Assembly (NCBI RefSeq): GCF_036248275.1
Contig: NZ_CP109181.1
Span: forward strand, 1,736,001 to 1,800,000
Reading direction: 5' to 3'
Origin: Streptomyces sp. NBC_01716
GTDB taxonomy: Bacteria > Actinomycetota > Actinomycetes > Streptomycetales > Streptomycetaceae
DNA length: 64,000 bases
In this document: positions 59,347 to 64,000 of the stretch, piece after piece
Layout of the letters: the number at the start of each line of letters is the position of its first letter
How positions within the stretch are numbered: the first letter of the stretch is position 1
Made by a program: the position numbers and the translations under genes
Notes under the pieces: model-generated
Database searches by the model: none
Told to the model about the DNA's origin: nothing
Seen by the model: the letters and a program-made list of their open reading frames with translations, nothing else

Positions 59347-60324
59347 ATGCGCGCACTTCCCGCATTCGCGGCAGCACTTCTCACCGTTTCACTGGCCCTG
59401 GCAGGGTGCGGCGGCGCGGACGATTCGGACAGCGGAGACATGAAGGCCGACAGCGCGGCCGGACCGGCGAGGGGCGGGCAGGGTGCCGCCGGGCCGGAGG
59501 CGGCGGCCGACGGGGCCGGCGAGCAGCGGGCGGAGAAGGGTACGGAGGCCGGCGCGGACTCCGTGCAGACCCATGTGATCCGCACCGCCGGCCTGTCGGT
59601 GGAGGTGAAGAGCGTGACGAAGGCGCTCGCCACGGCCCGTTCGGTCGCGCTCGGCGCGGGCGGCGAGATCGAGGACGAGACCACGGAGCGCATCGACGAC
59701 ACCCATGTGACCTCGAAGATCGTGCTGCGGGTCCCGGAGGCCGATTACGACTCCGTCCTCACCGAACTCGCGGGCACCGGCAAGCTGTTGGCGCGCACGG
59801 CGAACGCGAAGGACGTCACCGAGCAGGTGGTCGACGTCAAGAGCCGTATCGCGACGCAGCGCGCGAGCGTGAACCGCGTACGGGATCTGATGGACCAGGC
59901 CGATGACATCACCGACGTCGTGGCCCTGGAGTCCCAGCTGAACACCCGCCAGGCCGAGTTGGAGTCCCTGCTGGCCCGGCAGGCGTCGCTCGCCGACCGG
60001 ACGACGATGGCCACCATCACGCTCGACCTGAGCGAGGAGACGAAGGCGAAGGACGAGAAGGACGACGACCCGGGCTTCCTCGACGCGCTCGGCGGCGGCT
60101 GGGGCGCGTTCGTGTCGATGCTGCGCTGGACCGTGGTCGTGGTGGGCGCGGTCCTGCCGTTCGCCGCCGCGCTGGCGGCGCTGTACGTGCTGTGGCGGCT
60201 GTTCGGCGTCCGGCTGCTGGGCCTGGGAGCGCGGCGTACGCCGGTCGCGGCTCCGGCACCGGAGCCCGCGCCGACGCCGGTGCCGGCCCCGGCTCAGTCG
60301 CCGGACACGGGCAAGCAGGACTGA
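59347..60324 (+). CDS. DUF4349 lipoprotein
   Basis: A 325-residue membrane-anchored protein. The lipoprotein signal MRALPAFAAALLTVSLALAGC has its Cys near residue 21. An acidic Gly/Ala linker is followed by the DUF4349 domain (HVIRTAGLSVEVKSVTKALATARSVALGAGG...RVPEADYDSVLTEL), a coiled coil (VTEQVVDVKSRIATQRASVNRVRDLMDQADDITDVVALESQLNTRQAELESLL), a transmembrane helix near residue 275 and a Pro/Ala cytoplasmic tail. Function unknown. It is divergent from hemY. Confidence 0.88.
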   Translation: MRALPAFAAALLTVSLALAGCGGADDSDSGDMKADSAAGPARGGQGAAGPEAAADGAGEQRAEKGTEAGADSVQTHVIRTAGLSVEVKSVTKALATARSVALGAGGEIEDETTERIDDTHVTSKIVLRVPEADYDSVLTELAGTGKLLARTANAKDVTEQVVDVKSRIATQRASVNRVRDLMDQADDITDVVALESQLNTRQAELESLLARQASLADRTTMATITLDLSEETKAKDEKDDDPGFLDALGGGWGAFVSMLRWTVVVVGAVLPFAAALAALYVLWRLFGVRLLGLGARRTPVAAPAPEPAPTPVPAPAQSPDTGKQD

Positions 60325-60347
60325 ACCGGCGCGTCCGCGTAGCGTCT

Positions 60348-60376
60348 GTGTGCGGGGTACGCGGTACCCCGCACAC
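60348..60376 (+). promoter_or_regulatory. perfect hairpin upstream of the FAD oxidoreductase gene
   Basis: GTGTGCGGGGTAC (60348-60360), GCG loop, GTACCCCGCACAC (60364-60376). It may end the DUF4349 transcript. It also lies right after a TAGCGT -10-like box (60340-60345), so it could be an operator or a 5' UTR stem of the gene at 60395. Confidence 0.55.
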
Positions 60377-60394
60377 ATCCGAAGGGGACGCGCA

Positions 60395-61777
60395 ATGGCA
60401 GCGGAGCGCTTGGTGGTCATCGGCGGCGACGCGGCGGGCATGTCCGCCGCGTCGCAGGCCCGCAGGTTCAAGGGGCCCGGAGAGCTGGAGATCACCGCCT
60501 TCGAGCGCGGCGACTTCGCCTCGTACTCGGCGTGCGGCATCCCGTACTGGGTCGGCGGCGACGTCGAGCGGCTGGACGACCTCATCGCCCGCACGCCGGA
60601 GGAGCACCGGGAGCGCGCGATCGATCTGCGGATGCGGACCGAGGTCGTACGGATCGACACCGGGGGCGGGCGGGTCCTGGCCCGGGACCTGGACGCCGGG
60701 ACCGAGTCCTGGACGCACTACGACAAGCTCGTGATCGCCACCGGCGCGCGCCCGGTCCGGCCCTCGCTGCCGGGCATCGACGCCCCCGGCGTGCACGGTG
60801 TGCAGACCCTCGGCGACGGGACGGCGCTGATCGAGACGCTGGCCCGCACGGACGACGGCGGACGCGCGGTCGTGGTGGGCGCGGGGTACATCGGCGTCGA
60901 GATGGCGGAGGCGCTGCTGAAGCGCGGGTACGAGGTGACCGTCCTGCACCGCGACGAGCAGCCGATGGCCACGCTCGACCCGGACATGGGCCGACTGGTC
61001 CACGAGGCGATGGACGGCCTCGGCATCACGACGGTCGGCGGCGCGGCGGTCTCCAAGATCCTGACCGGCGACGACGGGCGGGTCAGGGCGGTCGTGACGG
61101 ACGACGCCGAGTACCCGGCGGATGTCGTCGTCCTCGGCATCGGTGTCCGCCCGGAGACCTCGCTCGGCGAGGCCGCCGGCCTGCCGCTCGGCCCGCACGG
61201 CGGGCTGCTCACCGATCTGTCGATGCGGGTGCGCGGCCACGAGAACATCTGGGCGGGCGGCGACTGCGTCGAGGTGCTCGACCTGGTCACGGGCACCACC
61301 CGCCATATCGCGCTCGGTACGCACGCCAACAAGCACGGCCAGATCATCGGCGCCAACGTGGGCGGCGACTACGGCACGTTCCCGGGCGTCGTCGGCACCG
61401 CCGTCAGCAAGGTCTGCGACCGGGAGATCGCCCGGACGGGGCTGCGCGAGAAGGACGCCCGCGCGGCGGGGCTCCAGTACGTGACGGCGACCATCGAGTC
61501 CACCGGCACCGCCGGGTATCTGCCGGGGGCGCCGCTGATGACGGTGAAGATGCTCGCCGAACGCCGGTCGGGCCGGCTACTCGGCGTGCAGATCGTGGGC
61601 GGCGTGGGCGCCGCGAAGCGGGTGGACATCGCGGCGGTCGCCCTGACGGCCCGGCTGACGGTGGAACAGATGACGGCGCTGGACCTCGGCTACGCGCCGC
61701 CGTTCTCACCGGTCTGGGACCCGGTCCTGGTGGCGGCCCGCAAGGCGACGGCCGCCGTACGGAAGGCGGGCTGGTGA
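60395..61777 (+). CDS. FAD-dependent NADH oxidase / CoA-disulfide reductase-like protein
   Basis: A 460-residue class III pyridine nucleotide-disulfide oxidoreductase: FAD site VVIGGDAAGMSAASQA, single redox Cys47 in YSACGIPYW, NAD site VVVGAGYIGVEMAEAL, second FAD loop NIWAGGDCVEV, and the C-terminal dimerisation domain with TGLREKDARAAGL. One Cys rather than a C-x4-C pair fits CoA-disulfide reductases and H2O-forming NADH oxidases. In a mycothiol organism the physiological disulfide is uncertain. AAGGGGA precedes ATG 60395. Confidence 0.88.
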   Translation: MAAERLVVIGGDAAGMSAASQARRFKGPGELEITAFERGDFASYSACGIPYWVGGDVERLDDLIARTPEEHRERAIDLRMRTEVVRIDTGGGRVLARDLDAGTESWTHYDKLVIATGARPVRPSLPGIDAPGVHGVQTLGDGTALIETLARTDDGGRAVVVGAGYIGVEMAEALLKRGYEVTVLHRDEQPMATLDPDMGRLVHEAMDGLGITTVGGAAVSKILTGDDGRVRAVVTDDAEYPADVVVLGIGVRPETSLGEAAGLPLGPHGGLLTDLSMRVRGHENIWAGGDCVEVLDLVTGTTRHIALGTHANKHGQIIGANVGGDYGTFPGVVGTAVSKVCDREIARTGLREKDARAAGLQYVTATIESTGTAGYLPGAPLMTVKMLAERRSGRLLGVQIVGGVGAAKRVDIAAVALTARLTVEQMTALDLGYAPPFSPVWDPVLVAARKATAAVRKAGW

Positions 61778-61781
61778 AGCC

Positions 61782-61962
61782 CTAGGGCGTGTTTCAGCAG
61801 TAGCGTCGTCCGCCCATCGGGCGGGGCCCACGGCGTCTGGTGCGTGCGATCGCAAGGCGGAGGATCAGCCTCGTACTGGACGTACTTGGATGACTCCGAC
61901 AACGCGGCGAGCGCGCGTGCCAGACGCCGTGGGCCAGACGGGACTTCTCAAACACGCCCTAG
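61782..61962. repeat. 181-bp palindromic (MITE-like) element, copy 2
   Basis: The ends are perfect 13-bp inverted repeats (CTAGGGCGTGTTT at 61782-61794 and its complement at 61950-61962). Inner arms around CCCACGGCGTCTGG and CCAGACGCCGTGGG also pair. The core (CGCAAGGCGGAGGATC, CTCGTACTGGACGTACTTGG, ACTCCGACAACGC) is shared with 32743-32911, although the outer ends differ. CTAG flanks both sides. It follows the FAD oxidoreductase stop by four bases, and an IS abuts its right end. Confidence 0.75.
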
Positions 61963-62938
61963 ACGAGTCATTCCGAATGCTGACGGTGTGTCCGGGAACG
62001 CAGACAGGGCGTCCAAGATCGTTGTGTGACGAACAACCTGGACGCCCTGCTGACCGCACTGTACGTGAAGATCGACGACGAGATCGGGGGTACCCGGTGG
62101 CTGGGCCGACCGCCGCAGCTGACGGATTCCGAGCTTGTCTGCCTCGCTGTCGCGCAGGCGCTGCTGGGCTTCACTTCAGAGTCGCGGTGGCTGCGGTTCG
62201 TGGACTCCCGCTTGGGCCGGATGTTCCCGTACGTGCCCAGGCAGCCGGGCTGGAACAAGCGGCTCAGAGCCGCGTTGCCACTGGTCAGGAAGGCGATACG
62301 GCTGCTGGCCGTCGATACGGACTTCTGGTTCGACAACCACTGGATCGTCGACTCCACGCCGGTGGAGTGTGGCCGCTCGCGTCCGACGGTCAAGCGGTCG
62401 GACATGGCCGGCTGGGCCGGATACGGGTACTGCGCCTCGCACTCCCGGTTCTTCTGGGGCCTGCGCCTGTTCCTGGTGTGCACCCCGGCCGGGATGCCGA
62501 TCCTGTGGGCGCTGGCGACCCCGAAGATGGACGAGCGCGAGGTACTGACCGCGATGCTCGACCGCGAACCCGAGACAGTCACGAACCGGCCGGGGCTGCT
62601 GGTGATCTCCGACAAGGGTTTCGCCGCCAAGGAGTTCGAGGCCGATTTGGCCTTGAGGGGTGCCGAGTTGCTGCGGCCGTCGTTCAAGCGCGAGAAGAAA
62701 CGCAAGGGCGAGAGTCTCCTGAAATCAGTGCGGCAACTGATCGAGTCGGTCAACGACACCCTCAAAGGCCAGCTCGACCTGGAACAGCACGGCGGCCGGA
62801 CCTTCGAGGGCGTCGCAGTCCGCGTCGCTCAGCGCGTCCTCGCGATGGCCGCCGCGATCTGGCACAACCACAAGACCGGCCAGCCCGTCCTGCGATCCCT
62901 GATCGCCTATGACCACTGATCACATCGGAATGACTCGT
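61963..62938 (+). mobile_element. IS982-family insertion sequence
   Basis: A 976-bp element with perfect terminal repeats ACGAGTCATTCCGA, flanked by CTAG at 61959-61962 and 62939-62942. It contains a single transposase ORF. The right CTAG holds the TAG stop codon of hemE on the other strand. Sharp ends suggest a recent, intact copy. Confidence 0.85.
62026..62919 (+). CDS. IS982-family transposase
   Basis: A 297-residue DDE transposase starting MTNNLDALLTALYVKIDD, the family's typical opening. Catalytic residues: Asp in WIVDSTPVECG, Asp in LVISDKGFAAKEFE and Glu in RQLIESVNDTLKGQLDLEQHGGR. Length and motif order are normal with no frameshift, so the enzyme is probably active. Codon use is less GC3-biased than in flanking genes. 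Confidence 0.9.
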   Translation: MTNNLDALLTALYVKIDDEIGGTRWLGRPPQLTDSELVCLAVAQALLGFTSESRWLRFVDSRLGRMFPYVPRQPGWNKRLRAALPLVRKAIRLLAVDTDFWFDNHWIVDSTPVECGRSRPTVKRSDMAGWAGYGYCASHSRFFWGLRLFLVCTPAGMPILWALATPKMDEREVLTAMLDREPETVTNRPGLLVISDKGFAAKEFEADLALRGAELLRPSFKREKKRKGESLLKSVRQLIESVNDTLKGQLDLEQHGGRTFEGVAVRVAQRVLAMAAAIWHNHKTGQPVLRSLIAYDH

Positions 62939-64000
62939 CTAGTGCGCGGTCCGGGTGTGGACGTACTCGACGAGGCGGGTCAGCGAGTCCGGGTCCATGT
63001 TCGGCAGGACCCCGTGCCCCAGGTTGAAGATGTGCCCCTCCAACCCCTTCGCGGCGTCGAGGACTTCGTCGGTCTTCGTCTCCACCGCCCGCGTGGGGGC
63101 GAAGAGGACCGCCGGGTCGAGATTGCCCTGGAGCGCCTTGCCGGGGCCGACCCGGCGGGCCGCCTCGTCCAGCGGTACGCGCCAGTCGACGCCGACGACG
63201 TCCGCGCCGGCCTCGCCCATCAGGCCGAGCAGTTCGCCCGTACCGACACCGAAGTGGATACGGGGCACGCCGTACCCGGCGATCATGTCGAAGACCTTCG
63301 CCGACGCGGGCATCGCGGAGCGCCGGTAGTCGGCGGGGGCGAGCGCGCCCACCCAGGAGTCGAAGAGCTGCACGGCGCTGGCGCCCGCCTCGATCTGCAC
63401 CTTGAGGAACGCACCGGTGATCTCCGCGAGCCGGTCGAGCAGCTCGGCCCAGAGCTCCGGGTCGCCGTACATCATGGCCTTCGTGTTCTCGTGGTTACGG
63501 GACGGCCCGCCCTCCACGAGATAGCTGGCGAGCGTGAACGGGGCGCCCGCGAAGCCGATGAGCGGGGTCGACCCCAGCTCGGCGGTGAGCATGCCCATGG
63601 CCTCGGTGACGTAGCGGACGTCGTCGGGCGTCAGGTCCCGCAGCTGCGCGAGGTCGGCGCGCGAGCGGACGGGGTGCGCGACGACGGGGCCGACGCCCGG
63701 CTTGATGTCGAGGTCGACGCCGATGGCCTTGAGCGGGACGACGATGTCGCTGAAGTAGATCGCGGCGTCGACCCCGTGCCTGCGTACCGGCTGGAGCGTG
63801 ATCTCGGTGACCATGTCCGGCCGCATGCACGACTCCAGCATCGCGGTGCCCTCGCGCAGCTTGCGGTACTCGGGCAGCGACCGGCCCGCCTGCCGCATGA
63901 ACCACACCGGGGTGTGCGGCACGGTCTCCCGCCTGCACGCCTTCATGAAGGCGGAGTCGCGGGTGGCGAGTGTCGCCGCTGTCGGCGCGGTCTTCGTCGG
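62939..64000 (-). CDS. hemE: uroporphyrinogen decarboxylase (5' end outside window)
   Basis: 353 residues are visible; the N-terminus continues past the window edge (the frame stays open upstream of the Met at 63946, reading ...[13 protein letters not shown]). HemE removes four carboxyl groups from uroporphyrinogen III to give coproporphyrinogen III, the substrate of the oxidase at 57.7 kb. Motifs: [24 protein letters not shown] (substrate-binding Arg), [24 protein letters not shown] (catalytic Asp), [29 protein letters not shown]. Its TAG stop lies in the CTAG duplicated by the IS982-type element, so the coding sequence is intact at the 3' end. Confidence 0.95.
   Translation of the reverse strand, partial: PTKTAPTAATLATRDSAFMKACRRETVPHTPVWFMRQAGRSLPEYRKLREGTAMLESCMRPDMVTEITLQPVRRHGVDAAIYFSDIVVPLKAIGVDLDIKPGVGPVVAHPVRSRADLAQLRDLTPDDVRYVTEAMGMLTAELGSTPLIGFAGAPFTLASYLVEGGPSRNHENTKAMMYGDPELWAELLDRLAEITGAFLKVQIEAGASAVQLFDSWVGALAPADYRRSAMPASAKVFDMIAGYGVPRIHFGVGTGELLGLMGEAGADVVGVDWRVPLDEAARRVGPGKALQGNLDPAVLFAPTRAVETKTDEVLDAAKGLEGHIFNLGHGVLPNMDPDSLTRLVEYVHTRTAH

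Noticed and set aside
1..64000. CRISPR array, prophage, or biosynthetic gene cluster
   Set aside because: No spaced identical repeats with cas genes, no phage structural genes, and no PKS/NRPS/terpene core enzymes were seen; the only possible peptide-modifying system is the DUF692 pair.

Overview
The window is chromosomal DNA from a Streptomyces or a close relative. It is very GC-rich, third codon positions are almost all G or C, GTG and TTG starts are common, and several starts look leaderless. Many products are families typical of that genus: SAV2148-type HEPN protein, DUF1707-FHA protein, TIGR04222 membrane protein, alpha-lytic-type protease, mycothiol-linked DinB proteins. I saw no tRNA, rRNA or CRISPR array. 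The species cannot be named from the sequence alone.

Layout. (1) 1-8.2 kb is a sulfur region: the end of one sulfonate-type ABC transporter (ATPase tail, permease) with a sirohydrochlorin chelatase, a Tat-exported sulfite oxidase, and a complete ssuA-ssuC-ssuB operon. Both the sulfite oxidase and ssuA are preceded by a short leader ORF whose ATG lies at the predicted transcription start. One contains three consecutive Cys codons and is followed by a hairpin that covers the ribosome binding site. (2) 8.2-18.9 kb is mixed: a secreted ADP-ribosyltransferase-like protein, a subtilisin-type protease, an MMPL transporter, an Erm rRNA methylase with a candidate leader peptide, an APH-fold kinase, a DnaQ-type exonuclease and the HEPN protein. 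(3) 19.2-27.3 kb is the glycogen-to-trehalose route (glgX, treY, treZ), interrupted by two reverse-strand genes and a GNAT pseudogene. (4) 27.3-42.8 kb holds an aldo/keto reductase, a divergent SDR/AraC pair, a kinase, a VOC protein, a palindromic element with an IS5-type insertion, an M28 peptidase, msrB, murC, zapE, an OsmC protein and phoX. (5) 42.8-56.7 kb contains an S1 protease, a flotillin with an NfeD-like partner, a NodB lipoprotein, an AIM24 protein, a PTH2-like protein, and a compact DUF4142 / DUF692 (MNIO) / TIGR04222 cluster whose last protein ends in a Gly/Cys tail. It also has an exported hydrolase and a LysR regulator divergent from an aldo/keto reductase. (6) 57-64 kb is heme synthesis (hemQ, coproporphyrinogen oxidase, 5'-truncated hemE), with a lipoprotein, a CoA-disulfide-reductase-like enzyme, a second palindromic element and an IS982-type insertion.

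Three observations stand out. The MNIO/TIGR04222 pair looks like a modifying enzyme next to a membrane-anchored, cysteine-bearing substrate. Small leader ORFs precede sulfur and erm genes and probably act as attenuators. Two unrelated IS elements each inserted at a CTAG that is both the end of a related palindromic element and the TAG stop codon of the neighbouring reverse-strand gene.
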